This document shows, piece after piece, positions 18,574 to 28,140 of a DNA stretch of 64,000 bases. The notes under the pieces were generated by a model. That model was not told the DNA's origin. It saw only the letters and a program-made list of their open reading frames with translations, and searched no databases. Source of the stretch: Ferrigenium kumadai (GTDB lineage: Bacteria; Pseudomonadota; Gammaproteobacteria; Burkholderiales; Gallionellaceae); NCBI RefSeq assembly GCF_018324385.1, contig NZ_AP019536.1:310001-374000 (forward strand). The letters run 5' to 3'. Position 1 is the first letter of the stretch; each line of letters starts with the position of its first letter. The position numbers and the translations under genes are program-made.

Positions 18574-19518
18574 ATGAGTCAGGCGTCACCAACTTCCCCT
18601 TCTCGTTTAGTGATCGCTTCGCGCGAAAGCGCGTTGGCCATGTGGCAAGCGGAACACATCCGGGACAGACTGCGCGCATTATACCCGCAAACCGAGGTCA
18701 GCATATTGGGCATGACTACCCAGGGCGACCAGATCCTCAATGTCACGCTGTCCAAGATCGGCGGCAAGGGCCTGTTCGTGAAGGAACTGGAGACCGCACT
18801 GGAAGACGGTCGCGCCGACCTCGCCGTGCATTCCCTGAAGGACGTGCCGATGGTGCTGCCGGAAGGTTTCGTCCTCGCCGCCATCGGCGAGCGCGAAGAC
18901 CCGCACGACGCCTTCGTCTCGAACCAGTATGCGAACTTGTCCGAGTTGCCGCCGGGCAGCGTGGTGGGCACTTCCAGCCTGCGCCGCGAAAGCCAGCTGC
19001 GCGCGCGCTTCCCGCACCTGAAGATCGAGCCGCTGCGCGGCAACGTGCAGACCCGATTGCGCAAACTGGACGAAGGCCAGTACGCCGCCATCATCCTCGC
19101 CGCCGCAGGCCTGAAACGCCTCGGCCTGGGCGAGCGCATCCGCGGCATCATCTCCAGCGAAGACAGCCTGCCCGCCGTGGGCCAAGGCGCGCTGGGCATC
19201 GAATGCCGCGCCGACCGTGCCGATGTCATCGCCGCGCTGCAGCCGCTGCACCATGCGCCGACCGCAGCCTGCGTGCTGGCGGAACGCGCCATGAGCCGCA
19301 GGCTCGCCGGCAGTTGTCAGGTTCCGCTGGGCGGCTTTGCCGAAGTCCAGGGCGACAAGCTGCGCATGCGCGGCTTCGTCGCGACGCCAGACGGCAAGCG
19401 CATGCTGCGCGCGGAATTCACCGGCGACATCGCCGATCCGGAAGCCTTAGGCAACAAGATCGCCGATGCGCTGCTGGCGCAAGGCGCAGGCGAGATTCTC
19501 GCCGCCTTGAATGGCTGA
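18574..19518 (+). CDS. hemC: Porphobilinogen deaminase (hydroxymethylbilane synthase)
   Basis: Polymerises four porphobilinogens to hydroxymethylbilane on a covalent dipyrromethane cofactor. 314 residues; [14 protein letters not shown] near the N-terminus, the cofactor cysteine in [13 protein letters not shown] near residue 248, and VHSLKDVPM near 87. The stop overlaps the hemD start by eight bases. It heads a hemC-hemD-hemX-hemY operon, the standard proteobacterial order. Confidence 0.97.
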   Translation: MSQASPTSPSRLVIASRESALAMWQAEHIRDRLRALYPQTEVSILGMTTQGDQILNVTLSKIGGKGLFVKELETALEDGRADLAVHSLKDVPMVLPEGFVLAAIGEREDPHDAFVSNQYANLSELPPGSVVGTSSLRRESQLRARFPHLKIEPLRGNVQTRLRKLDEGQYAAIILAAAGLKRLGLGERIRGIISSEDSLPAVGQGALGIECRADRADVIAALQPLHHAPTAACVLAERAMSRRLAGSCQVPLGGFAEVQGDKLRMRGFVATPDGKRMLRAEFTGDIADPEALGNKIADALLAQGAGEILAALNG

Positions 19519-20284
19519 TCGGCCGCTTGCCGGACTGAAGATCGCCGTCACGCGGCCGAGCGACCAGGCCGTGCAGTTGGCGCAACATATCGAACAGTCC
19601 GGCGGCGTACCTCTGCTGTTCCCCCTGCTGGAAATCGAGGCTGCGGAAATTACCCCGACTTTGAGCGAGCAGCTCTCCCGCCTCTCGCAGTCCGACCTCG
19701 CCATCTTCATCAGCCCGAATGCGGTGCAGTACGGCATGGCGGCCCTGCGCGCCGCGGGCGTCCCATTTCCATCAGCATTGAAGATCGCCACCGTCGGCCA
19801 AGGCAGCGCGAGGGCGTTACGCGAGCTGGGTATCGCGGACATCATCGCACCGACCGAACGTTTCGATAGCGAAGGGCTGCTGGCCTTGCCCGACTTGCAG
19901 GACGTTGCCGGCCGGCGCGTGATGATTTTCCGCGGCAACGGCGGGCGCGAGCTGTTGGGCGATACGCTCGCGGCGCGCGGCGCGGAAGTGGAATACGTCG
20001 AATGCTACAGGCGGAGCAAGCCTGCGCAGGATGGCGCGGCATTGCTGGCGGCTGCACCGGATGCGATCACCGTCACCAGCAGCGAGGCGCTGGGTTACCT
20101 GTGGCAGATGCTGGATGAACAGGCGCGCTCGGTCTTGCGCGACACGCCGCTGTTCGTGCCGCATGCGCGCATCGCCGAACTGGCGCATCAGCAGGGCTGG
20201 CAGCAGGTATTGCCGACCGCATCCGGGGATGACGGGCTGCTGGCCGGTTTGGTAGCATGGGCGGAAACGAAAGGTTCAAGATGA
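19511..20284 (+). CDS. hemD: Uroporphyrinogen-III synthase
   Basis: Closes and inverts ring D of hydroxymethylbilane to give uroporphyrinogen III, the branch point to heme and siroheme. 257 residues with the weakly conserved two-lobed HemD fold: ITRPSDQA-like [12 protein letters not shown] at the start, [10 protein letters not shown] near 74, and [11 protein letters not shown] near 191 are the recognisable blocks. Overlaps both hemC and hemX (ATGA). Its product is also the substrate of CysG encoded earlier in the window. Confidence 0.93.
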   Translation: MADRPLAGLKIAVTRPSDQAVQLAQHIEQSGGVPLLFPLLEIEAAEITPTLSEQLSRLSQSDLAIFISPNAVQYGMAALRAAGVPFPSALKIATVGQGSARALRELGIADIIAPTERFDSEGLLALPDLQDVAGRRVMIFRGNGGRELLGDTLAARGAEVEYVECYRRSKPAQDGAALLAAAPDAITVTSSEALGYLWQMLDEQARSVLRDTPLFVPHARIAELAHQQGWQQVLPTASGDDGLLAGLVAWAETKGSR

Positions 20285-21354
20285 GCGAGCAAATCCCAAC
20301 ACAAGAAAACGCCCCAGCGGAAGCTTCCGCGCCCAAGCCACACAAGATTTCGGTCGCCGACCTGTTCGATCGCATCAGCATCACGCAGATGACACTCGCG
20401 GTGCTGGTCGTTATCTTCCTGTGGCAGTGGCTGGACGGCCACCGCGCCATCGGCGAGATGCGCCAGCAGCTGGCGGAGAAGATCGCCGAGATGGACGGCA
20501 CCAGCAAGGCCAACCAGATGCTGCTGGCGCAGAGCCAAGGCCAAGTGCGCGAGCTGTCGGACAAGGTGGCGGCACTTGAGGCGCACTATGCCGAGGCGCA
20601 GAACCAGCGCGCCGCGCTGGAGGCGCTGTACAACGACCTGTCGATCAGCCGCGACGAGACCGCTCTGGCGGAAGTCGAGCAGATGCTGCTGATCGCCGGC
20701 CAGCAGCTGCAGCTGTCGGCCAACGTGAAGGCCGCGCTGATCGCCATGCAGAGCGCGGATGCGCGCCTCCAGCGCATGAACCGTCCGGCGTTCAATGTGC
20801 TGCGCAAGGCGATCAGCCAGGATATGGACAAGCTGCGCGCTCTGCCCGACGTGGATATCACCGGCATCAATTTCCAGCTCGACAACCTCATGGCGGCGGT
20901 GGATGCACTGCCGCTGGTCTACCAGCAGCGTGCCGCGCAGGCGGCGGTCGCGCAGGCGGCGGCTCCGCAGGGCGAGACAGGCTGGCAGAAGCTGCTGCGC
21001 GAGATATGGCAGGAGGCGAAGCAGCTGGTGCGCATCGAGAACACCGGCAAGGCCGAGATCCCGCTGCTGCCGCCCCAGCAGGAGTTCTTTCTGCGCGAGA
21101 ACCTCAAGCTGCGCCTGCTGTCGGCGCGCCTGGCGCTGCTGACGCGCGACGAGGGAAGTTTCAGGCAGGAGTTGAACACCGCACAGGCATGGACTGCGCG
21201 CTATTTCGACGCCAAGTCGAACGAGGGCGCGCGTATGCTGTCCGGCCTGAAAAAACTGTCGGCATCGAGCATCATCATCGAATTGCCTGATGTCAGCGCC
21301 AGTCTGCAGGCGGTGCGCAACTACCGCCTGACGCACGACAAGGCGGCGCGATGA
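20281..21354 (+). CDS. hemX: HemX, uroporphyrinogen-III C-methyltransferase-like membrane protein
   Basis: 357 residues. A hydrophilic N-terminus (about 1-35) leads into one membrane segment (MTLAVLVVIFLWQWL, about 39-53), then a long periplasmic coiled-coil region (about 60-130) and a helical domain. This is the HemX architecture of the hemCDXY operon; despite the database name, no methyltransferase motif is visible. Function is not established, perhaps scaffolding heme-synthesis enzymes. ATG at 20281 overlaps the hemD stop. Confidence 0.9.
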   Translation: MSEQIPTQENAPAEASAPKPHKISVADLFDRISITQMTLAVLVVIFLWQWLDGHRAIGEMRQQLAEKIAEMDGTSKANQMLLAQSQGQVRELSDKVAALEAHYAEAQNQRAALEALYNDLSISRDETALAEVEQMLLIAGQQLQLSANVKAALIAMQSADARLQRMNRPAFNVLRKAISQDMDKLRALPDVDITGINFQLDNLMAAVDALPLVYQQRAAQAAVAQAAAPQGETGWQKLLREIWQEAKQLVRIENTGKAEIPLLPPQQEFFLRENLKLRLLSARLALLTRDEGSFRQELNTAQAWTARYFDAKSNEGARMLSGLKKLSASSIIIELPDVSASLQAVRNYRLTHDKAAR

Positions 21355-22532
21355 AATACCTGATCTGGACGCTGCTGCTGTTCGCCGCCGCGGTCGTGCT
21401 GGTCACCGCGGCGCATAACCCGGCCTATGTGCTGCTGGTTTACCCGCCCTACCGCATCGAGCTGTCGCTGACCCTGTTCGTGGTCCTGCTCCTGCTTGCC
21501 TTCATCTTCGGTTACGGCCTGGTGCGCCTGCTGTCCGCCGCGGTGCGTCTGCCGGAATATGTGCGCAGGTTCCGCATCGAGCGCTCGCAGGCCAAGGCGC
21601 GCAAGCTGATGGATGAATCGCTCGGCGCCTTCTTTGAAGGCCGCTATGCCGCGGCGGAAAAAGCTTCTGCGCAAGCGATGGAACTGGGCGACGCCTCCGC
21701 GCTTCATTCGATCATCGCGGCGCGTGCCGCTCATGAACTTCACGAATTCGAGAAGCGCGACGCCTACCTTGCCGCCTCCGAGGGCAAGTCGGTGGGGGAC
21801 GCCACCATGCGCCTGATGGCGACCACCAAGTTCATGCTCGACCAGCGCGACCCGCAGGCCGCACTGCATGCCCTGAAGGAATTGCGCGACAGCGGTGTCA
21901 AGGGACATACAGGCGCGATGTCACTGGAGCTGAAAGCAAGGCAGCTGGCGGGCGACTGGGACGAAGTGCTGAACGTGCTCGACCAGCTGGAAAAGCGTGC
22001 CGCCATCGACGTCACGGTGGCGGCGCAGATACGCCAGCAGGCCTGGCTGGAAAAGATCCGCCAGCAGGAAGATCTGGATGGCCTGGCCGCCTGCCTGAAA
22101 GCGGTTCCTGCCGACTTCAAGCGGCGCAGCAAGGTGGCGGCCACCGCGGCTCGCGCGCTGATCCAGCACGGCGGCAGTCCTCTTGCGCAGCAACTGCTTT
22201 CCGACAGCCTGAACGCGCAATGGGACAGCGAACTGGTCGCGCTGTATGGCGATTGTCGTCCCGCAGATGGCGCGAGTGGAGACGTGCTGAGGCAGATCGA
22301 GCAGGCCGAGAAGTGGCTCAACCAGCACCGCGATGATGCGGGCCTGCTGCTCGCGCTCGGCAAGCTGTGCCTGCATCAGGGGCTGTGGGGCAAGGCGCAG
22401 AGCTACCTTGACGCCAGCATCAGCGTCGCACCCAGTCCCGCGGCGTATACCGCGCTGGGGCAGCTGGCGGAGCGCCTGGGCAAGCCGCAAGAGGCGGGGA
22501 AGTATTTCCAGCGAGCGGCCGCGTTGAAGTAG
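21351..22532 (+). CDS. hemY: HemY, inner-membrane tetratricopeptide protein
   Basis: 393 residues with two N-terminal membrane helices (about 4-22 and 38-62), a basic loop, and then a long run of TPR-like helical repeats to the C-terminus (for example AYTALGQLAERLGKPQEAGKY at the end). Matches the HemY_N plus TPR family. This is the proteobacterial hemCDXY HemY, not the Bacillus protoporphyrinogen oxidase of the same name. Its role in heme synthesis is genetic rather than catalytic. Overlaps hemX by four bases. Confidence 0.9.
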   Translation: MKYLIWTLLLFAAAVVLVTAAHNPAYVLLVYPPYRIELSLTLFVVLLLLAFIFGYGLVRLLSAAVRLPEYVRRFRIERSQAKARKLMDESLGAFFEGRYAAAEKASAQAMELGDASALHSIIAARAAHELHEFEKRDAYLAASEGKSVGDATMRLMATTKFMLDQRDPQAALHALKELRDSGVKGHTGAMSLELKARQLAGDWDEVLNVLDQLEKRAAIDVTVAAQIRQQAWLEKIRQQEDLDGLAACLKAVPADFKRRSKVAATAARALIQHGGSPLAQQLLSDSLNAQWDSELVALYGDCRPADGASGDVLRQIEQAEKWLNQHRDDAGLLLALGKLCLHQGLWGKAQSYLDASISVAPSPAAYTALGQLAERLGKPQEAGKYFQRAAALK

Positions 22533-22617
22533 CCTGGCGCTGGAACTGCTGCACCGACCGACCTTGGGGAGTTGTGATTTTTTGTAGTCATTGCGACTGA
22601 TCGGCATGGAGGTGGTT

Positions 22618-23196
22618 ATGCCCAGCAAGTTCTTCATATTTGCAGTACTCGCGTTGTTTGCCGACGTTGCATGGGCCGGCACGGTCTACAAATGCCGGAA
22701 TCCTCAGGGCGACCTGGTTTACCAGGAAGCGCCCTGCAAGCAGGATGCCCAATCGCTCAAGTCATGGTCTGCGCCATCCTTCGCGTCATCCGGAGAGCAA
22801 CAATCGGCCGATGGTGCTTTAGCGTCGGCTGCCAATTGCAAGCTCGTCATCCCGCAAGGCAATGGTCACTATTCTGTTAACGGTTCGATCAACGACAAAC
22901 CGCTAAACTTCGTCGTCGATACCGGTGCGTCGAGCGTTGTTTTGCCGAGGTCGGTGGCGTTGGCGGCGGGCGTTTACTGCAAGGACCAGGTGCTGATGCA
23001 GACGGCAGGCGGCTCTGCCAGCGGCTGCGCCAGCATCGCCGCGAAGCTCAGGTTCGGGCCGTTCCAGATCAGGGATGTGCCGGTGATGATCGCGCCGAAC
23101 CTGACTCAACCCCTGCTTGGCATGAACGTCCTGCAGAAATTCAGGATCGAGCAGGACGGTGGCGAGATGCGCCTATCGCTACAGAACCAGCGTTAA
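22618..23196 (+). CDS. Periplasmic retropepsin-like aspartic protease with DUF4124
   Basis: 192 residues from the ATG at 22618, which follows a TGGAGGTGG ribosome site. A cleavable signal peptide (FFIFAVLALFADVAWA-G) precedes a DUF4124 segment (TVYKCRNPQGDLVYQEAPC, about 22-41) and then a clan AA aspartic protease domain with the catalytic FVVDTGASSVVLP near residue 100 and a hydrophobic LLGMNVLQKF flap-like end. Retropepsin-like domains work as homodimers. Substrate unknown. Two earlier in-frame starts (22591, 22606) are less likely. It converges on the reductase gene. Confidence 0.85.
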   Translation: MPSKFFIFAVLALFADVAWAGTVYKCRNPQGDLVYQEAPCKQDAQSLKSWSAPSFASSGEQQSADGALASAANCKLVIPQGNGHYSVNGSINDKPLNFVVDTGASSVVLPRSVALAAGVYCKDQVLMQTAGGSASGCASIAAKLRFGPFQIRDVPVMIAPNLTQPLLGMNVLQKFRIEQDGGEMRLSLQNQR

Positions 23197-23202
23197 TGCG
23201 CC

Positions 23203-24204
23203 CTAGATCTTCGGCGCGAAGGTGAATGCGTCTGAGAAGAACGATTCGTTGGGCAGGCCGCGCTGCGTGGTGAACTCACGGAACGCCGCTTCCACCACCA
23301 CCGGTGCGCCGCAGGCATAGACGTCGTAGCCTGACAGGTCGCTGAAGTCCTCCATGACCGCCTGGTGCACGAAGCCGCTGCGCCCCGACCATGGCTCATC
23401 CGATACCACCGGCGTGGACTTGATGCCCAGAGCTTCCCACTCTTTGATCTTGTCCAGCATGTACAGGTCGGCCTGTTTGCGCACGCCCCAGTAGAAATGC
23501 ATCGGGCGTTTCACGCCGATGTGCAGCGCGTGTTCGATGATGGCCTTTACCGGCGCGAAGCCGGTACCACTGGCGACGAAGATGATGGGCTTGTCCGAAT
23601 CTTCGCGCAGGAAGAAGGTACCGAGCGGCCCCTTGATGCGCAGGATGTCGCGTTCTTTCATCTCGTTGAACACGTGGGTGGTGAACGCGCCGCCCGCGAT
23701 GTTGCGCACGTGCAGTTCGAGCAGTTCATCGTCGTGCGGTGCGTTGGCCAGCGAGAAGCTGCGCGGCTTCTGGTCCTTCAGCAGGATGTCGATGTACTGC
23801 CCGGCGAGGAACTGCAGGCGCTCGTTCGCGGGCAGACGGAGCTTGAGCACCATCACGTCATCGGTGACCTTTTCCATCTTCTCCACGCGGCACGGCATGG
23901 TCTTGACCTGGATGTCCTTTACCGTGCTGACCTCGTGGCATTCGATGGTGATATCGGACAGCGGCTTGGCGCAGCAGAACAGCGTCATGCCTTGCGCCTT
24001 TTCCGCGTCGGTCAGCGCATGCGCCTGCGACTTGCCGTGATCTACCGAGCCTTGCAGCACCTTGCCTTTGCACGCGCCGCAGGCGCCGTTCCGGCAACTG
24101 TAGGGCAGTGTGTAGCCGTGCTTCAACCCCGCGTCCAAGATGGTCTCGTCGGCCTCGATGGGGAAGGAATGGTTGCTCGGCAGGATGGTCGTCTTGAAAG
24201 TCAT
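23203..24204 (-). CDS. 2Fe-2S ferredoxin-NAD(P)H flavin reductase (AscD-like)
   Basis: 333 residues: an N-terminal plant-type ferredoxin domain (cluster cysteines 37, 42, 45 in SCRNGACGACKG and 77 in LFCCAK), an FAD-binding domain (RSFSLANAP near residue 155) and an NAD-binding domain (VASGTGFAPVKAI near 221, YACGAP near 302). The layout is that of CDP-6-deoxy-delta-3,4-glucoseen reductase and oxygenase reductase components; no partner oxygenase is next door, so the electron acceptor is unknown. ATG at 24204 matches family starts; the frame to 24309 overlaps the divergent gene. Confidence 0.9.
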   Translation of the reverse strand: MTFKTTILPSNHSFPIEADETILDAGLKHGYTLPYSCRNGACGACKGKVLQGSVDHGKSQAHALTDAEKAQGMTLFCCAKPLSDITIECHEVSTVKDIQVKTMPCRVEKMEKVTDDVMVLKLRLPANERLQFLAGQYIDILLKDQKPRSFSLANAPHDDELLELHVRNIAGGAFTTHVFNEMKERDILRIKGPLGTFFLREDSDKPIIFVASGTGFAPVKAIIEHALHIGVKRPMHFYWGVRKQADLYMLDKIKEWEALGIKSTPVVSDEPWSGRSGFVHQAVMEDFSDLSGYDVYACGAPVVVEAAFREFTTQRGLPNESFFSDAFTFAPKI

Positions 24205-24259
24205 GGCAATACGAATATCGGATTTCGGAAAAGCACGGATTTTAACGCATAATGAAAAA

Positions 24260-25132
24260 GTGAAACGACTGCTTATCATCGGCTGCGGCGACATCGCGCT
24301 GCGCGTCATCCCCTCGCTGGTGCGGCGCTATCGCGTATATGCCTTGGTGCGCAATCCGGCGCAGCGCGAAAAGCTGCGCGCGCTCGGCGTGACGCCCATA
24401 GTCGGCGACCTGGACGATCGCACCAGCCTCTCGCGCATCGCCGGACTCGCACATGCCGTGCTGCATTTCGCGCCGCCCCCAGCCACAGGCGCACGCGACA
24501 CGCGCACGCGCAACCTGCTCGCCGCCTTGTCGCAGGATACGCAGCCAAAGCGGCTGGTCTACATCAGCACCAGCGGCGTGTACGGCGATTGCGGCGGTGC
24601 GCGGGTGAACGAGACGCGGCCGCCCAAGCCGCAGTCTCCGCGCGCGCAACGGCGCGTGGATGCCGAGCGGCAGATCCGCGCCTGGGCGAAGCGCAACCTT
24701 GTCTGTGCGGCCATCCTGCGCGTGCCCGGCATCTATGCGGCGGACCGCCTGCCGCTGGAGCGCATCCGGCAGGGGACACCGGCCATCGCGGCGGAAGAGG
24801 ACGGCTACACCAACCACATCCACGCCGATGACCTGGCGCGCATCGCGGTGAGCGCCCTGCGATACGCCAAGCCGAACCGCGTATGCCACGCCAGCGACGA
24901 TAGCGGGATGAAGATGGGCGACTACTTCGATGCGGTGGCGGATGCGTATGGCTTGCCGCGCGTGCCGCGCGTCGGACGTGCCGAGGCCCAACGGGTGCTG
25001 CCGGAATCGCTGCTGTCGTTCACGAACGAATCGCGGCGGCTGGGCAACGAGAGGATGAAGATGGAGCTGAAAGTGAGGCTGCGTTATCCGGCGGTATGCG
25101 CAGCCTCGCTGCAAGACCGCTTTACGATTTGA
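24260..25132 (+). CDS. Extended SDR / NAD-dependent epimerase (YeeZ-like)
   Basis: 290 residues starting at GTG 24260. It opens with a Rossmann motif VKRLLIIGCGDIALRVI, has an STSGVYGDCGG catalytic region near 102-112 (Ser and Tyr, but Lys of YxxxK replaced), and TNHIHADDLARIA near 191, typical of YeeZ/NAD(P)-binding family proteins. The substrate is unknown. The 56-base gap to the divergent reductase start must hold both promoters. Its 3' end overlaps the end of the convergent HD-GYP gene by 11 bases. Confidence 0.8.
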   Translation: MKRLLIIGCGDIALRVIPSLVRRYRVYALVRNPAQREKLRALGVTPIVGDLDDRTSLSRIAGLAHAVLHFAPPPATGARDTRTRNLLAALSQDTQPKRLVYISTSGVYGDCGGARVNETRPPKPQSPRAQRRVDAERQIRAWAKRNLVCAAILRVPGIYAADRLPLERIRQGTPAIAAEEDGYTNHIHADDLARIAVSALRYAKPNRVCHASDDSGMKMGDYFDAVADAYGLPRVPRVGRAEAQRVLPESLLSFTNESRRLGNERMKMELKVRLRYPAVCAASLQDRFTI

Positions 25133-27104
25133 GCTGGTAGTTCTTTTCCCGGAACAGGCGGAGCGCGGCATCCACCACGGCGGGGTCGTAGCGCGTGCCG
25201 CGGTGCGTGCTGACTTCCTCGAATGCGGACTGGAGGCCCAGGCCGGCACGGTAGGGGCGGTGCGAGGCCATCGCCTCGATTACGTCGGCCACCGCGAGGA
25301 TGCGCGCCTCCAGCAGGATCTCGTCACCCTTCAGTCCCTGCGGGTAGCCCGAGCCGTCCATGCGTTCGTGATGCTGCAGCACGAATTGCGCGAGCGGCCA
25401 GGGGAATTCGATCCCCTTGAGGATGTCGTAGCCGGCCTGCGGGTGCTGCTTGACCAGCGTGTATTCGATGGCGCTCAACTGTCCCGGTTTGCTCAGGATT
25501 TCCGCAGGGATGGATATCTTGCCGAGGTCGTGCACGATGCCGGCGAGATGGATCGCGTAGATCTGTTCGTGCGTCAGTTCCATCTCGCCGGCGATGCCGG
25601 CGGCGAGGTCGGCTACGCGCCGCTGGTGGCCGGCGGTGTAGGGATCGCGCATCTCGACCGTGGCGGCGATCGCCTGCACCGTGTCGTGCAGGCTGTCGCG
25701 TGTCAGCTCGAGCTCGTGCTGGCGATTGAGGCGCTGCCGTTCGAGCTCTCCTCGTGTCCGTAGATTGACGATGCCGAAAGCGATGTCCATCGCCATCTCC
25801 TCCAGCAGCGCGATTTCCACGCTGTCGAAGGCATTCGCTTCGTCCGCATAGATGGTGAGGGCGCCGAGGCTGGTAGTGTCGTGTTGCAGGGGTAATGCGA
25901 TGCTGGCGCGGTAGCCGTAGGTCAGGGCGGGCTTGCGCCACGGGGTCATGCGCTCGTCGCCGGCGAAGTCCTGAATCACCTGAGTCTGGCCGGTGCGTAT
26001 CGCCGTTCCGGTCGGCCCGCGGCCTTCCGCCTTTTCTTCCGACCAGCTGACATGGATCGTCCTGAGGTAATCGCTATCTGCAGGGAATTGCGCCACCGGG
26101 CGCACGGTCTTCGCCTCATCCTGCTGCGCTTCGCCGACCCAAGCCAGCGGATAGCCTCCCTCTTCCACGATGACGCGGCACATGTTCTGCAGCAGCTGCG
26201 CTTCGCTGTCCGAATGCACCAGCGTGTGGTTGCAGGCGCTCAGCGTTTTGAGCGCGCGGTTCGCGTGCCGCAGCGAGGCTTCCGCCTGCACTACGCGGCG
26301 GAAAGGTTCATGCACGCTGCCGACGAAGATGGTGCGATAGATGAGGATGTAGGCGGCGATCTTGTAGACATGGCCGAGCAGGTTGAACACATCGGTCACG
26401 TCGGAATAGAGCGTGAAGCTCAGTTCGCTGAGCGTGGTGATGACGGCGGCACTGAACAGTCCGGCCGCCTCGCGAGATTCGCCGCGTTGCGCCTGCCGCC
26501 AGAAGATCAGGGCGGCAATGGCGAGGATGCCAACGATGAAGTATTCGGCACCAACCTTGAGTGGGGTAAGCCCCTGGCCCGCGATGAAGGTGCGTGGCAG
26601 GCTGTCCTGATGGTACAGGCCGATCCAGTACACCAGCGCGCTGATGCCGAGCGCTGCGACCATCAGTCCATAACGGGTATTCGGGCGGGACAGCGGCGTC
26701 CATGGCCGTAGCGCGACAGCCAGCAGCGCTACCGCAAACAGGAAGCGCGCGGCGAGCCAGAAGTTGATCGCCTTTTCCGGGCCGGCTGGCGTGACCCAGT
26801 CCGGCATGCCGGCGAACGACAGCATGTGGGCGAAATCGATGAGTCCCACGGCAAGCGAGGCGCAGGCGAGGATGATAATGTTTGCGGCGCGTTCGCTGCT
26901 GTATGCGTTCCACGCCACGCCGAATACCAGCATGGAGACAACGATGGAGAGCGTCTCGACGGGCAGGTGGACGCTCTGGTATTTCGAGATGCCTTCGAAT
27001 GCGTGTTGCGGCGGTGCCAGCCAGACCGCGAGGAACAGCGCCGCAAGGATCGCAAGCAACCATTTCACCGGGAGCGAGATCGAATTTCCGGAGGGGTTAC
27101 TCAT
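25122..27104 (-). CDS. MASE3-GAF-HD-GYP sensor, probable c-di-GMP phosphodiesterase
   Basis: 660 residues: a seven-helix MASE3 membrane sensor (about 12-245), a GAF domain (about 300-450, with GRGPTGTAIRTGQTQVI), a helical linker, and an HD-GYP domain (about 470-655) with HLAGIVHDLGKISIP and HHERMDGSGYPQGL. The metal-binding HD and the GYP triad are intact, so hydrolysis of c-di-GMP is likely. It starts 19 bases after trpD on the same strand, so it is probably read from the trp transcript, which is unusual. No trpC lies in this position. Confidence 0.9.
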   Translation of the reverse strand: MSNPSGNSISLPVKWLLAILAALFLAVWLAPPQHAFEGISKYQSVHLPVETLSIVVSMLVFGVAWNAYSSERAANIIILACASLAVGLIDFAHMLSFAGMPDWVTPAGPEKAINFWLAARFLFAVALLAVALRPWTPLSRPNTRYGLMVAALGISALVYWIGLYHQDSLPRTFIAGQGLTPLKVGAEYFIVGILAIAALIFWRQAQRGESREAAGLFSAAVITTLSELSFTLYSDVTDVFNLLGHVYKIAAYILIYRTIFVGSVHEPFRRVVQAEASLRHANRALKTLSACNHTLVHSDSEAQLLQNMCRVIVEEGGYPLAWVGEAQQDEAKTVRPVAQFPADSDYLRTIHVSWSEEKAEGRGPTGTAIRTGQTQVIQDFAGDERMTPWRKPALTYGYRASIALPLQHDTTSLGALTIYADEANAFDSVEIALLEEMAMDIAFGIVNLRTRGELERQRLNRQHELELTRDSLHDTVQAIAATVEMRDPYTAGHQRRVADLAAGIAGEMELTHEQIYAIHLAGIVHDLGKISIPAEILSKPGQLSAIEYTLVKQHPQAGYDILKGIEFPWPLAQFVLQHHERMDGSGYPQGLKGDEILLEARILAVADVIEAMASHRPYRAGLGLQSAFEEVSTHRGTRYDPAVVDAALRLFREKNYQLKS

Positions 27105-27123
27105 GGCGGGCTCGCTGTGCAGG

Positions 27124-28140
27124 TCAATCGTTGCTGATACGGATCAGTTGGCCCAGTTTTTCCCTGGCCGCGCCGCTGGCGATGGCATGGTCGGCCTTCG
27201 CGACACCCTCCTTGAGCGAGGATGCGAGTCCCGCCACGTAGATCGCCGCGCCTGCGTTGAGCTGCACGATGTCGCGCGGCGCGCCGGCCTCGTTGTCCAG
27301 CACGCCCAGCAGTTTTTCGCAGGCCTCGTCGATGTTGGCGACGCGCAGCAGGTCGACCGGAGCGCTGGGCAGGCCGAAGTCGCTCGGGTGCACGGTGTAT
27401 TCGCGCACCTTGCCGTCCTTCAGTTCGGCGACGTAAGTGCCTTCGCTGATCGAGATCTCGTCCATGCCGTCCGCGCCGTGCACCACCAGCACGTGGCGGC
27501 TACCGAGCTCGCCGAGCACCTGCGCGAGCTTGGCGGTGAGCGACTGGTGGAACACGCCGAGCACCTGGTTCTGTGCGCCGGCTGGATTGGTCAGCGGTCC
27601 CAGCAGGTTGAACAGGGTGCGCACGCCGAGTTCGCGGCGCACGGGCGCGGCATGCTTCATCGCGCTGTGGTGGTTGGGGGCGAACATGAAGCCGACGCCG
27701 ATGCTGTCCACGCAATGCGCGACCTGGTCGGGCTTGAGGCTCACGTTCACGCCGAGCTTCTCCAACACGTCCGCGCTACCGCAGGTGCTGGAGACCGAGC
27801 GCCCGCCGTGCTTGGCGACGCGGGCTCCTGCCGCGGCTGCGACCAGCGCGCTCGCGGTGGAGATGTTGAAGGTCTGCGCGCCGTCGCCGCCGGTACCGCA
27901 AGTGTCGATCAGGTGTTCGGTGTTGTGCACGCTCACCTTGGTCGACAGCTCGCGCATCACCGCAGCCGCTGCGGCGATCTCATCTACCGTCTCGCCCTTT
28001 GCGCGCAGGATGACCAGCACCGCGGCGATCTGCGCCGGGGTGAGCTGGCCCCCCATGATCTGCTGCATCAGTTCGCGCATGTCGGCAAACGGCAGGTCGC
28101 GGCCTTCGAGTAGGCGGGTCAGGGTCTGGGCGTAGTTCAT
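27124..28140 (-). CDS. trpD: Anthranilate phosphoribosyltransferase
   Basis: Second step of tryptophan synthesis, joining PRPP to anthranilate. 338 residues; DTCGTGGDGAQTFNIST near residue 79 is the PRPP/glycine-rich loop, KHGGRSVSSTCGSADVLE near 109, and FNLLGPLTNPAGA near 163. ATG at 28140 shares one base with the trpG stop (TGATG). The longer frame upstream is antisense or out-of-frame within trpG. Confidence 0.97.
   Translation of the reverse strand: MNYAQTLTRLLEGRDLPFADMRELMQQIMGGQLTPAQIAAVLVILRAKGETVDEIAAAAAVMRELSTKVSVHNTEHLIDTCGTGGDGAQTFNISTASALVAAAAGARVAKHGGRSVSSTCGSADVLEKLGVNVSLKPDQVAHCVDSIGVGFMFAPNHHSAMKHAAPVRRELGVRTLFNLLGPLTNPAGAQNQVLGVFHQSLTAKLAQVLGELGSRHVLVVHGADGMDEISISEGTYVAELKDGKVREYTVHPSDFGLPSAPVDLLRVANIDEACEKLLGVLDNEAGAPRDIVQLNAGAAIYVAGLASSLKEGVAKADHAIASGAAREKLGQLIRISND

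Noticed and set aside
24252..24263. ATG AAA AAG TGA overlapping the GTG start of the SDR gene
   Set aside because: A three-codon upstream ORF that could couple to the GTG, but too short and without other evidence to call.
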